The notes beneath the pieces are model-generated. The model saw only the letters and a program-made list of their open reading frames with translations, ran no database searches and had not been told where the DNA came from. 64,000 nucleotides of DNA from Malaya genurostris. Taxonomy: Eukaryota; Arthropoda; Insecta; Diptera; Culicidae. The stretch is from contig NC_080571.1 in assembly GCF_030247185.1 (NCBI RefSeq), forward strand, positions 28,013,198 to 28,077,197. The letters run 5' to 3'. This document shows positions 11,727 to 21,743 of the stretch, piece after piece (position 1 is the stretch's first letter; every line of letters begins with the position of its first letter). Both the position numbers and the translations under genes were made by a program.

Positions 11727-12051
11727 TTTTTTTTTTTTTCATAAATACGTTTATTTCATAGGCAATATACATAAGTTTTTCTTCGCCGTGGCATCCACAA
11801 TACATAGTAGTTTAAACCTAATACATTTCGAATATCATATTAGTATGTTGGTACTCATTAGTTAATCTAAACACTGTTTTTATCAAGCGAGTTGCTATTT
11901 TAATTACATTAAATAAAATACATTTATTTTGTACATGATCTTATAACTATTTCAGGATTGTTTGTATCAGTTCACCACTTATATTCAATATCCTATAGTT
12001 GGCTATTGGTTGAACTCATGGAAGAGAAAACAGTTTAACATAAAATAAAAT

Positions 12052-15000
12052 TTAAATTGGAACTCCAATGGATTTAATGAAATGATAAAGAAGTTTCATG
12101 TATGGAAGGTCACGACAAGCAAGAATGTCGCGAACTGGGACATTGGATAGTCTACCTTGGGTACGCAAGGAATTTATTAGTTGAGATCTGACATCACGAA
12201 ACTCCACGCATGTCCAAACAACATGGTCAATATCGCGGTAACCTTCGCCGCAAGCACAATGATTAGTCTCGGAAAGTCCAATTCGAAGGAGATGTGCATC
12301 TAACGTGTAGTGATTGGACATGAGTCTGGACATCACACGAATGAAATCTCTACTCACATCCAGTCCCCTGAACCATGCCTTTGTCGATATTTTAGGAATA
12401 ATTGAGTGCATCCACCGACCCAGATCATCTTTATCCCAAGAAGCTTGCCAGCTGGCAAGTGTTCTTTGGCGAGACGCGCTATAGAATTCGTTGAAAGCAA
12501 TCGGTCTCTCATAAATTTCACCCTCAATAGCACCACGTTTGGCTAAAATATCGGCTCTTTCATTGCCTGGAATGGAGCAATGAGCCGGAACCCAAACTAT
12601 TGTGATTAGATAATTATTATTCAATATGTCGTTCAGACACTGTTTTATTTTACCCAAGAAAAACGGTTCATTTTTGCCAGCAGCGTTTGAGCGAATGGCT
12701 TCAATTGCACTCAGACTATCTGTGAAGAGGAAATAATGGTTTGGAGATAATGTGACGATTACATTCAAGCTATAATGAACTGCTGCTAACTCTGCTATAT
12801 AAACAGATGCAGGTTCTTGAAGCTTGAATGAGGCCGAAACATTATTGTTGAACATACCAAACCCTGTCGCTTCTTCCATTCGCGATCCGTCCGTGTAAAA
12901 CATTTTCTCAGAGTTAATATGCCTGAACTTACTTGAAAATATTTTTGGGATTTCCATAGAGCGTAGGTGGTCCGGGATTCCACGCACTTCGCGCTGCATG
13001 GATGTGTCGAAAAATAAAGTTGAGTCAGGTACATTTAGGAGGCTGACACGGATAGGAATATATCTTGAAGGGTTGATTTCCTGTGACATATGGTTAAAAT
13101 ATACTGTCATGAATTTTGTTTGAGATCGAAGCTCGACTAGTCGTTCGAAATTATTAATTACCATGGGATTCAGCACATCACATCTTATTAGCAGGCGTGA
13201 TGAAAGCTCCCAAAATCGATCTTTTAATGGAAGAACTCCCGCCAGAACTTCAAGACTCATTGTATGTGTCGAATGCATGCAGCCTAAAGCAATTCGCAAA
13301 CAACGGTACTGAATTCGCTCAAGTTTGATAAAATGAGAGTTTGCAGCGGAACGAAAACAAACGCATCCATATTCCATCACTGAAAGTATCGTTGTTTGAT
13401 ACAATTTTATTAGATCTTGCGGATGAGAACCCCACCAAGATCCTGTTATTGTTCGAAGAAAATTTACTCTTTGTTGGCATTTCGTTATCAGATACCTAAT
13501 GTGTCCTCCCCACGTGCATTTGGAATCGAACCACACCCCGAGGTATTTAAAAGTTAAAACCTGTTGGATCATTCTTCCCATCATATGGAGCTGAAGCTGC
13601 GCGGGATCATGCTTTCTTGAAAAGACGACTAACTCTGTTTTCTCCGCAGAGAATTCGATACCAAGATGAACAGCCCAATCGGACAAGTTATCTAAGGTAT
13701 CTTGCAATGGTTTATGCAGATCAATAGCTTTGGGCCCAGTAACTGAAACCACGCCATCATCTGCCAATTGCCTTAGTGTACATGGGGTTACTAGACAGCT
13801 GTCAATGTCATTCACGTAAAAATTATAGAGGAGCGGACTGAGGCATGAGCCTTGCGGGAGACCCATGTAGCTAATTCTGATTGTTGCCAAATCGCCATGT
13901 GAAAAATGCATGCGTTTCTCTGACAAAAGGTTGTGCAAATAATTATTTATAACCGCTGGGAGTCCATGTTGGTGGAGCTTGTCTGAAAGAACATCAATGG
14001 AAACTGAATCAAATGCTCCTTTAATGTCTAAAAATACAGATGCCATTTGTTGCTTTTGAGCGAAGGCAATTTGGATGTCAGACGAAAGTAATGCAAGGCA
14101 ATCATTCGTCCCTTTATTTCTACGGAAGCCAAACTGAGTATCTGACAACAAACCGTTCGTCTCGACCCAAGTGTCGAGACGTCGTAGAATAATTTTTTCG
14201 AACAATTTTCTGATGCAGGACAACATCGCAATGGGTCTATATGAGTTGTGATTGGAAGCTGGTTTCCCCGGCTTTTGAATGGCGATAACTTTCACTTGTC
14301 TCCAGTCAGGCGGAACAATATTTTGCTCAAGAAACTTGTTGAACAATTCCAACAAACGTCTTTTTGCGAGGTCGGGCAGATTCTTCACCAAGTTGAATTT
14401 AATTCTGTCCAATCCAGGAGCGTTATTGTTACAAGACATGAGTGCTATGGAAAATTCCATCATTGAAAAGGGGCTATCAATGGAATCATCATTTGAAGAA
14501 GACTCCCTAACAATGCTATGCGTAGGAACGGAATCTGGACAAACTTTCCTCGCAAAATCAAATATCCATCGATTCGAGTACTCCTCACTCTCATTTCCTA
14601 CGTTGCGATTCCTCATTCGTTTGGCCGTATTCCAAAGAGCGCTCATTGAGGTTTCTCTTGACAAACCTTCCACAAAATGTCTCCAATAGCTGCATTTTTT
14701 GGCCCGAAGTATGCTCTTGTACTTGGTTTCTAAAGTCAAGAAATTTTCAAAATTCTGAGGAGTTCCTCCTCCTCGTTTTAAAAACGTCTTGAAAGCATTT
14801 TGTTTCGCGTGCTTAGCATCTGAACACTCTTTGTCCCACCAAGGGTTTGGAGGCCTTCTGTTAGACGATGGACCAAGAAATCGTTTGGTTTGGGCTTGTT
14901 CTGCGGCCTCCAGAATCGAACAAACGAGGAAGTCATATTCTTCAAGTGGGGGAAGCTCTTCCATTGAAGTTAAGACACTTGAAATATTACTTTGGTATTT

Positions 15001-15744
15001 AATCCAGTCAATATTTTTTGTCAAATCATATGGAATATTAACTGAATTAGCAATGCCTTTGTTACTGCTAATTGAGATGATGATTGGTAAATGATCGCTA
15101 CCATGTAAATCAGGAAATACTTTCCAGGTGCAATCTAGTCGAATTGAAGTCGAACAAAGAGATAAATCTAATGCACTTGGACGTGCAGGAGGTCTTGGGA
15201 TCCGTGTCATGCTACCCATATTTAGTACCGTCATGCTAAAATTGTCGCAAATATTATATATTAGAGATGATCTGCTATCATTGTAAACGGAACCCCACAT
15301 CATTCCGTGCGAATTGAAATCTCCTAAAATCAAACGTGGAGCAGGAAGGGCTTCGACAATTTCATTAAGCTGTCGTTGTCCAACTTGAGCTCTTGGAGGA
15401 ATATATACCGAAGCAATGCAAATGTCCTTTCCTTTAATGTTTATTTGACAAGCAACAACTTCTATACTAGAAGTCGAAGGAATGTTTAATCTATAAAAGG
15501 AATAACATTTCTTAATTCCTAAAAGCACTCCACCATACGGGGAGTCTCTGTCGAGACGTATAATGTTAAAGTCATTAAAATTTAAGGCTATGTTTGATGT
15601 AAGCCATGTTTCGCACAAAGCAAATACATCACATTTTTGACTATGCAACAAAACTTTAAATGAATCAAGTTTTGGCATGATGCTTCGACAATTCCACTGC
15701 AGGACAGTGATTGAATCATTTGCGGCGGATGATAAATTATCCAT
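12052..15744 (-). CDS. I-like ORF2: endonuclease, reverse transcriptase, RNase H (1230 aa)
   Basis: This replication enzyme nicks chromosomal DNA and primes cDNA synthesis on the cut end. From the ATG at 15744, residues about 10-230 are an APE-type endonuclease (LQWNCRSI, CETWL, SVYIPPR, LILGDFNSHG, SDHLPIII). The reverse transcriptase spans about 430-760 (NSYRPIAMLSC, SVFLDIKGAFDSVS, GLPQGSCLSPLLYNFYVND, and LADD in place of YADD). RNase H is at about 960-1090 (FYTDGS, AELAAVHY, LFTDSLSA, WVPAHCSIPGNERAD). Near the C-terminus a CxC-x6-H-x4-C cluster (CACGEGYRDIDHVVWTC) forms the usual zinc-binding motif. The frame also extends upstream through a TTG, but the ATG is preferred and leaves an 8-bp overlap with ORF1. 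No stops or shifts are present. Confidence 0.93.
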   Translation of the reverse strand: MDNLSSAANDSITVLQWNCRSIMPKLDSFKVLLHSQKCDVFALCETWLTSNIALNFNDFNIIRLDRDSPYGGVLLGIKKCYSFYRLNIPSTSSIEVVACQINIKGKDICIASVYIPPRAQVGQRQLNEIVEALPAPRLILGDFNSHGMMWGSVYNDSRSSLIYNICDNFSMTVLNMGSMTRIPRPPARPSALDLSLCSTSIRLDCTWKVFPDLHGSDHLPIIISISSNKGIANSVNIPYDLTKNIDWIKYQSNISSVLTSMEELPPLEEYDFLVCSILEAAEQAQTKRFLGPSSNRRPPNPWWDKECSDAKHAKQNAFKTFLKRGGGTPQNFENFLTLETKYKSILRAKKCSYWRHFVEGLSRETSMSALWNTAKRMRNRNVGNESEEYSNRWIFDFARKVCPDSVPTHSIVRESSSNDDSIDSPFSMMEFSIALMSCNNNAPGLDRIKFNLVKNLPDLAKRRLLELFNKFLEQNIVPPDWRQVKVIAIQKPGKPASNHNSYRPIAMLSCIRKLFEKIILRRLDTWVETNGLLSDTQFGFRRNKGTNDCLALLSSDIQIAFAQKQQMASVFLDIKGAFDSVSIDVLSDKLHQHGLPAVINNYLHNLLSEKRMHFSHGDLATIRISYMGLPQGSCLSPLLYNFYVNDIDSCLVTPCTLRQLADDGVVSVTGPKAIDLHKPLQDTLDNLSDWAVHLGIEFSAEKTELVVFSRKHDPAQLQLHMMGRMIQQVLTFKYLGVWFDSKCTWGGHIRYLITKCQQRVNFLRTITGSWWGSHPQDLIKLYQTTILSVMEYGCVCFRSAANSHFIKLERIQYRCLRIALGCMHSTHTMSLEVLAGVLPLKDRFWELSSRLLIRCDVLNPMVINNFERLVELRSQTKFMTVYFNHMSQEINPSRYIPIRVSLLNVPDSTLFFDTSMQREVRGIPDHLRSMEIPKIFSSKFRHINSEKMFYTDGSRMEEATGFGMFNNNVSASFKLQEPASVYIAELAAVHYSLNVIVTLSPNHYFLFTDSLSAIEAIRSNAAGKNEPFFLGKIKQCLNDILNNNYLITIVWVPAHCSIPGNERADILAKRGAIEGEIYERPIAFNEFYSASRQRTLASWQASWDKDDLGRWMHSIIPKISTKAWFRGLDVSRDFIRVMSRLMSNHYTLDAHLLRIGLSETNHCACGEGYRDIDHVVWTCVEFRDVRSQLINSLRTQGRLSNVPVRDILACRDLPYMKLLYHFIKSIGVPI

Positions 15745-17050
15745 CAAATGATACAAAACCTGAAAGAGCTGGCCATTGAGCTGATAACTGTTTCAAAAAA
15801 GTTCTAGCTATTGGAAGGAATGCTGTTATGATGGTCTTTAGAGGTTCAGAAATATTGAATGCAGCGAAAATCCATTCTACAATTTCCGAAAATTTCAGTA
15901 ATCCTGTTGGTGAATGTGAAATGGAGCCCACTGGATTATTGTGTTTTCTTGAGCTAGTTCCTGGATTGGTTTGTGAATTTGACAAACCAGGAGGCACAGT
16001 TTTTGGTTTTAAATTTGGCTTTTTAGCTTTAACACGGGGATCTTTTTTTGAAGGTATAATTTTAGGTGTCTTTTTTGGTATTTTGTGGTTTGTTAATCTC
16101 CTCTTAACAGACCCTTGAGGAGTGACAAACGAGGTATCTTCACTATTTCCGTCAGAGTCAGATTCCTCTGGCTCCGCAAGATTTGAAAAACCGTTTTCGG
16201 TTTCCAAAGGGGAGACATGTATGACCGTTTTGAGCATTTCTGCATATGTGCGCTTAGACCGTGCTTTTAAAGAAAGCTTCATTTTGTCTTTACGCAGCTT
16301 AAATGCAGCGCACACTGAAAGATCATCATGAGGGCTTTCCCCACAATAAACACATTTTTCAACATCTTTATCGCAAAGATTATCCTTATGAGGCCCTTGA
16401 CATTTGATACATTTGGACTTATTACTACAGTAAGTAGCTGTATGTCCGAATTTTTTACAGTTCGTGCAATTCATAACATGCGGTACGAAAAGCCGAACAG
16501 GAAGACGAATTTTATCGATATAGACATGGCTAGGCAATGCAGATCCGGCAAATGTTACACGAAACGAATCTGAGGGACGATAAGACTTTTTTCCATCGAC
16601 AATAGATGCTGAGTACAATTGTTTGCACTCGAGTATCTTAACTCCCTCAAGCATGGAGTTTTTAAAACGGCCAACTCCATTTTTAAGTAAATCATCTGCT
16701 GTCAGACTTGCTTCAGTCACAACACCGTCAATTTCTACCTCCTTCGATGGAATGTAAACTCGATATTCAATAGCAAATAATTTACAGGTTACAATATCGT
16801 TTGCCTGTTTCAAGTCGTTAACTACAACTCGAATTTTATCTCTATTAACCTTACAGATTTCTTTAACTTCAGAGAAATGTGATGTCAAATCCTTTGTAAT
16901 TTGCATCAAGTTTAAAATCTTTTCTTTTTTTCGAAGATAGACTATCCATGGCCCAGTGGTACCCTGTGGATAATGTTTAGCCCTCGGAGTATTTAAACTT
17001 TTACTAGTATCCGGAATCGGATTCGGATGATCTTCCATGAGATCATCCAT
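15737..17050 (-). CDS. I-like ORF1: Gag-like nucleic-acid-binding protein (437 aa)
   Basis: This RNA-binding protein packages the element's transcript into a ribonucleoprotein with ORF2. The ATG at 17050 (MDDLMEDHPNP) is chosen. The frame stays open to 17356, but that part reads through AT-rich leader and lacks motifs. The central part (roughly residues 30-170) resembles the RNA-recognition-like region of I-type Gag proteins (GPWIVYLRKKEK...). Three cysteine/histidine knuckles follow: CTNCKKFGHTATYC, CIKCQGPHKDNLC and CVYCGESPHDDLSVC. The C-terminal third is Ser/Pro/Lys-rich. The stop overlaps the ORF2 start, which suggests coupled translation (inference). Confidence 0.9.
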   Translation of the reverse strand: MDDLMEDHPNPIPDTSKSLNTPRAKHYPQGTTGPWIVYLRKKEKILNLMQITKDLTSHFSEVKEICKVNRDKIRVVVNDLKQANDIVTCKLFAIEYRVYIPSKEVEIDGVVTEASLTADDLLKNGVGRFKNSMLEGVKILECKQLYSASIVDGKKSYRPSDSFRVTFAGSALPSHVYIDKIRLPVRLFVPHVMNCTNCKKFGHTATYCSNKSKCIKCQGPHKDNLCDKDVEKCVYCGESPHDDLSVCAAFKLRKDKMKLSLKARSKRTYAEMLKTVIHVSPLETENGFSNLAEPEESDSDGNSEDTSFVTPQGSVKRRLTNHKIPKKTPKIIPSKKDPRVKAKKPNLKPKTVPPGLSNSQTNPGTSSRKHNNPVGSISHSPTGLLKFSEIVEWIFAAFNISEPLKTIITAFLPIARTFLKQLSAQWPALSGFVSFDG

Positions 17051-17743
17051 TACATTAAATTTTTTTTGTAAATTAATAATACCAAAATAAAAACTTATGT
17101 TTAGTAAAATTTCAGATATAAGAAATAAAAAATAAATTAAATTAAATCTACCTTGTAGCTGATGTCTCTGTTCCTTTATCGTGAAGAACGACGTGAAGCT
17201 CTTCCAACGATTTCCAATTGGCAGTCTTTTGCTGTTTCCAATTGGCAGTCTTCTGTCGTTTACTGCTATCTCAGTTGCTCTGCCGTCGTTGTGAACACCA
17301 CTGCACTTGCTGTACCTGACCCCAGGTACAGTGCTTTTGCTCTTGGTGGCGATCAAATGCGATGCTTGCAGTGTAGCACCTCGCGATATATGCCGTCTCT
17401 TTTGATCCTACGCAGCGTACAAATTCTGGTACCTGGTAGATCAGCACTGGGTTGCTTTAGCACCTCTGTGCCTTTGCACCCCTTCGTCTTCGCACCTTTA
17501 TGCGATGGCACCTCTGTGACTCGTCACTTCTATGCTCTCGCACCTCTGTGTCTCTACACCTCTGTGCGTATGAACGGGATGGCCTTCGTTGCTAGCTTTC
17601 CAGTCGGGAAACGCCCCGAATATTGCGTTTGCTATGGGCAGTTTAACTACCTGAAGCTTAGAATTGTCTCGGTAGCAGCCGTTAACTCACGAGCCAGTAC
17701 AATCGAAACACAACCTCTTCGCTTGAATGGTTTTTACTGAATG
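17051..17743 (-). promoter_or_regulatory. 5' leader of the I-like element with CACCTCTGTG repeats
   Basis: Untranslated leader of the full-length element. Elements of this type carry an internal promoter in this region (family knowledge). Visible here are several degenerate repeats of CACCTCTGTG/CACCTTTATG between about 17459 and 17570, and a GGCAGTCTT-type direct repeat near 17220-17255 (CCAATTGGCAGTCTT twice). No initiator was proven. Confidence 0.5.
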
Positions 17744-17758
17744 AATTATCTAGACATT
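17744..17758. repeat. Target-site duplication, 5' side of I-like element
   Basis: AATTATCTAGACATT, identical to 11712-11726. Confidence 0.92.
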
Positions 17759-18346
17759 GTCAGGAGAGATTTTTGATCCATGCTTTTGAAAGCGAGATAT
17801 TCTATGAACAAGTTGAAAGTTGCCGTTTTCAGCTTTGCAATTCTTCCTTCAGAAAAAAAGACTTTCCCGACCGCTAAAGTCAATGAATTTTCACAGAATA
17901 ATCTAAATTAATTTTCTAAGAGATTGTCAGTTGGGTTTTTTGATATTCGTCACCGTTTCTGAGAAAATCCGATTTGAAGCGTGAAAATAGCCCTCTAAAT
18001 CACCCTAAAACCCGGTGAACGACCGCAACTAGGTTAAAACCGGGTATAAATAAACGATATAAAAAAAAAAATCACCCTAAAACACACTGGCCTCAACCCC
18101 TAAAATCCATTCTACTACATTCCATTCTCAAGTGAATGGTTTGGCAAGACATCTACTGCTACATAAATTCTATTTTCAAAAATCGTGTAATTTGAAGAGA
18201 AAAACAAAAACCGATCATCCCTAAGCCCCACCTAAGGTTGTCCAGAAAGTCGCAGAAAATCCATCGACTCGGTTTCCACCTGCATCATGCCATCCGCTGG
18301 ACCCGGTCCGAGAACGGAGACACACAGAACAAAAGGCAAAAGGCAC

Positions 18347-18347
<1 letters not shown>

Positions 18348-18383
<36 letters not shown>
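18348..18383. repeat. (GCT)n microsatellite
   Basis: Twelve uninterrupted GCT units. Confidence 0.95.
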
Positions 18384-18384
<1 letters not shown>

Positions 18385-19184
18385 CTTTGCTCGTATATGT
18401 AATTTACTCCCGGGTGAGTGAGTTATGCTTTCAAAATAATATGCTACGCGCCGTCCAAACTTTTCCTCAATATGTTACTCTCGCATGGAAGGCAACAAAC
18501 AAACTCCACACGGATGGATGACGGAGTGGTTCGAATGTATTTCGGGTTCTGTGTCTGGGAACAGTCCGGATAGGAACAACCGGACGAAGGACGAAGGTGG
18601 CTTGCTTGCGTTCGGAACTGATGGACAGTTTGGACGGCAATGTCCGGTGGTTGGGTCCCGGAATGGACGTGTCTTCCAGATGATGCGCACTCGGAGAGCC
18701 GTTTCTGGGCACGGACGGTCCACTAAGAAATATCCGAGAATGGATGGTTCGGGCGAAAAAAGGGTATTCTTTGCAGTCTCTAGAATAAATGAGTTTTGCG
18801 AGCGAAGTGCGAGTGACATGTAAAATATAACTTTTCGGATGTTGTGGCATTTTGCAGTTAATTGCATTTGCTGAGTTACGTACTTTTCGGTGTTACGAAA
18901 TGTAGCATGTCTGCATAATGCAAATTCTTTCGTAAATCGTCTACATCACCATCGCCAACCGATTAACAAAAAAAAGTCCCATTTCAGTTATGATCTCGTT
19001 GACGGGTTGATCGCAGGCGATCCGCTTAAAGACGCCACCCCACACTCACATTCGTCTACCAACTGAAAAAGCTCTTAATTCAAAAGCGAAAATTGCGAGA
19101 CACCATTAAAAAATTAAGTGCGGTGACAAATTTGTTCGCTCCTTATTCATTTTCCTGCTGAATAATGCGATGGTCAAAGAAGAC

Positions 19185-19213
19185 GATGATGATGATGATG
19201 ATGATGATGATGA
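19185..19213. repeat. (GAT)n microsatellite
   Basis: Nine to ten uninterrupted GAT units. Confidence 0.95.
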
Positions 19214-19629
19214 GACACAACACACAGATATGACAGCAGTGAAATGACAGTCCGCGGAGAAGAGGAAGAGAATCCATTTAACCATTGCGGGAAGAATCGA
19301 ATTGACACCCGTGCATTAAAATCTGACACATTCCTGGTTCGGTCGGTCGGTCGGTTGAATCTGTGATCTGGCCCCAGCGACGATGGCGACGATTACTTGG
19401 CTGTCACACGTCAATCGGTGGCAGTAGGGTGACATCGTCTAGAATCGTTAATCGTTGTTCAAATTCATAAGTTAGTTGGTTTTGTCATCTTCCAAACACT
19501 CGTAGAAAATCATTTGAAAATACAACGGATAATTTTTCCATTAAAAAAAACCTCCATAATCGACTAAATGACCACCACCCTAACCGCGTCGAAAGCGACC
19601 TCAGCACATCCACTGACGCCACTCATCAT

Positions 19630-20057
19630 TAGAGGTGTGCAAAACAGCTCATTTTGGTGAACAGCTCCGAACCGATCAGCTCACCAAAGTGAATCGATTC
19701 GATGTATCAGCTCATCAGCTCTTTTAGTTTGAACATAAGGTTCATTTTGTGCGCCGTTTTTCTCATGCACCGGTTTTCTTTCATATGCATGATCAAAATT
19801 GAATCATTGATTTGCAATGATGCAATGAATGCAATGCGAATTAGTTTATCTTTAATTGATGTCGACTAAATTGAATCTCTTAAAGAGCCAAAGATCCGAC
19901 CAGCTCGTAGCGTGTTCCCTTCGTCATAATGCAGTGAACTGGGTAGCAAATGAGTGAGCTGATGAGCTGCGGTTCTTTTGAAAAGAGCTGTGAGCTGTCA
20001 GCTCACTTCAATGATTCGATTCACTGGAACAGCTCAGGAGCGAATTGCCCATCTCTA
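19630..20057. mobile_element. hAT-like MITE with 8-bp target duplication
   Basis: This 428-bp non-coding element starts TAGAGGTGTGCAAAACAGCTC and ends with GAATTGCCCATCTCTA, giving an imperfect terminal inverted repeat of the TAGAGRTGNGCAA type. The flanks carry a perfect 8-bp duplication, CTCATCAT, at 19622-19629 and 20058-20065. Eight-base duplications and these tips are hallmarks of the hAT superfamily. The body is a partial palindrome rich in CAGCTC/GAGCTG. A fragment of the same family is at 2592-2703. Confidence 0.85.
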
Positions 20058-20065
20058 CTCATCAT

Positions 20066-21128
20066 AGGCGGCGGTGTAAATTTGAATATGACAATTTATT
20101 TCGATGTCACCTAATTATTGACACGTCCCGTTCCGCACGCCAACAATTCCAATTCCAAAGTGATCAACTCGAAATCACTTAACCTTAAAACCAAACCTCG
20201 CCGATGACGACGACGACGAGGACCGCGTGTCAATCTCCTGTTTCGTTTAGCACTCCTCCCATTTTCGTCAATCGTCAACCGTTGTTTTTATTCTGTGTGT
20301 CTGGTGTCATGCTCTGGTTTCTGGTTTTTCGCTGCGTGGCTACTGTGTGTGTGTGTGTGGATCTGGTGTTGTCTTCGATTCCACGGTAATGATGCAAGAC
20401 GATCTTCTCTGGATGCTCTGGAGATGCGAGATGCGCTAAACCTACGCCGGACCGGAGCTGAAGCTGAAATAAATTGCAACGGCAGACAGCAACCGGCTTA
20501 GAAACGAGTGGCTGGGGTTTGACAAATTAATCGCTTTCAATTTTATGACAGTGTCAACAAATCGCGACGGTGCTCGATTGGAGCTACCATAGTAAACACG
20601 TGATAAATTGAATCTTGTTGTCGCGATAGGCGACGGTTGCTGTGATCTATTTTTTTATGAATCGAAGACGATATTCAAATTATGATATGGTTTTCACAGC
20701 AATCTTTGGTAACACTGTGCTGAAGAAACACTCCAATTGAGCCGTTACAGGCTCTTCAAGCAGTACTTCTGGTAAATCGTACGAAAAAGTAGAACGGTTT
20801 TTAATAACTGTTGCAATAGTGGGGGTTCGGCAGATTGATCGACTCGCGTTTGGTGATAAAAGGTATATTTAATAACGACTTAAAATTGACGGTACAGAAA
20901 CGCGTGTAGCTCTGCTACTATTGTAGTTTATTCTCTTCGATGACAAACTCGGTACATCCGGTCGCCGATGACCTCGACGGCATCTGTCATGCTGACACCT
21001 GTCAGCTAATGAGCCCATGTGGTGAATCGTGACCGAGGGTCTCCCAACAATAACAATCTTTGGGATGACTGTCCCGATGATGTAGTCTCAAGTGTGTCAG
21101 TAGTGACCTTGCAATCAGAAATCAGCGG
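20066..21128. other. GC-richer island continued, no gene recognised
   Basis: Contains a short GACGACGACGACGA tract near 20207 and a TG run near 20343. No coding region, RNA gene or element end was supported. Confidence 0.45.
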
Positions 21129-21140
21129 TGACTTTGTTAT

Positions 21141-21503
21141 TTTTTTTTTTTCATAAATACGTTTATTTCTTAAGGCAGTTTACATAAGTTTTTCTTCGCC
21201 GTAGCATCACTTTTACATAATATTCTTATCCTAATTTAATTCTAACATAGTCACAACGTTTTGCATTTATTAAAACATATTCTCTTATTACTTAAATATC
21301 ATCTTAGGTACTCGTCATTAATTATGATATCTACTCGGAAATATTATTTGAACCAAACGATTAACTTCCATAAATTATAAAATAAGCTGTTATTTTCAGA
21401 CATTTTGTTAATAATTTCATAAACTGTTTCGAGTTTGTTTGTATCATTACATTATTTTTATTCTAATTTAGCTATTGGTTGAACTCATGGACGCAGCTGG
21501 GAA
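21141..21503 (-). mobile_element. 5'-truncated I-like retrotransposon (3' UTR only)
   Basis: The T run followed by CATAAATACGTTTATTTC and TTTTTCTTCGCCGT matches the 3' end of the full-length element at 11727-12030, up to TTGGTTGAACTCATGGA. The copy is bounded by TGACTTTGTTAT at 21129-21140 and again at 21504-21515. It is therefore a separate, severely 5'-truncated insertion. About 13 bp at the 5' junction do not match the full copy. Confidence 0.88.
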
Positions 21504-21639
21504 TGACTTTGTTATGATTTCAATTGATTTGCCAAAAGAGATTCTAATCTGCTTGTTTACAACTGCCTTGTTACTCGTTATTAGCATCAGCATAATTTAC
21601 AAATATTTCATGCTGTTTTCTCTATGATTTGAGTGAAAA

Positions 21640-21741
21640 TAAAAGATACGCTTCATTTTGACGTGAGTACGTCTTACTTTACTTTACGGCGTCTTTTAAA
21701 AATTAATATGGGTAGAACTTAATCGTGATTATCTCTTGTTG
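21640..21741 (+). repeat. Left part of a dispersed repeat split by the DD37D element
   Basis: Similar to 34745-34845, including the ACTTTACTTTA-like start and the GTGATTATCTCTTGTTGTA end. The partner part lies at 23059-23230. Confidence 0.6.
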
Positions 21742-21743
21742 TA

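Larger units (their letters stand above)
11727..17743 (-). mobile_element. Full-length I-like non-LTR retrotransposon
   Basis: The element is about 6.0 kb on the minus strand. A ~690-bp 5' leader is followed by ORF1, then ORF2 (overlapping by 8 bp), a ~310-bp 3' UTR and a poly(A) tail seen as a T run at 11727-11739. It is bounded by the same 15 bp on each side, AATTATCTAGACATT at 11712-11726 and 17744-17758. That is the target-site duplication of a target-primed reverse transcription event. Endonuclease, reverse transcriptase and RNase H in one ORF place it in the I superfamily (MosquI-like in mosquitoes, by inference). A perfect duplication and open ORFs indicate a young insertion. Confidence 0.92.
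17759..19629. other. GC-richer, apparently single-copy island, no gene recognised
   Basis: From about 18230 the sequence is GC-richer than the surrounding repeats and contains triplet microsatellites and runs such as GGTCGGTCGGTCGGT near 19340. Overlapping open frames at 18467-18867 on both strands show no domain, signal peptide or codon pattern that favours one of them. It probably is host intronic or intergenic DNA. Confidence 0.5.

Noticed and set aside
14248..14689. Plus-strand frames of 72 and 136 codons
   Set aside because: Antisense shadows of the intact I-like ORF2.
17162..17740. Plus-strand open frame of 192 codons
   Set aside because: It lies antisense to the 5' leader of the I-like element and follows its short repeats. 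No domain or start context supports it.
18467..18867. Overlapping frames on both strands in the GC-richer island
   Set aside because: Three frames are open at once, as expected from composition. No motifs, no codon preference, no splice structure.
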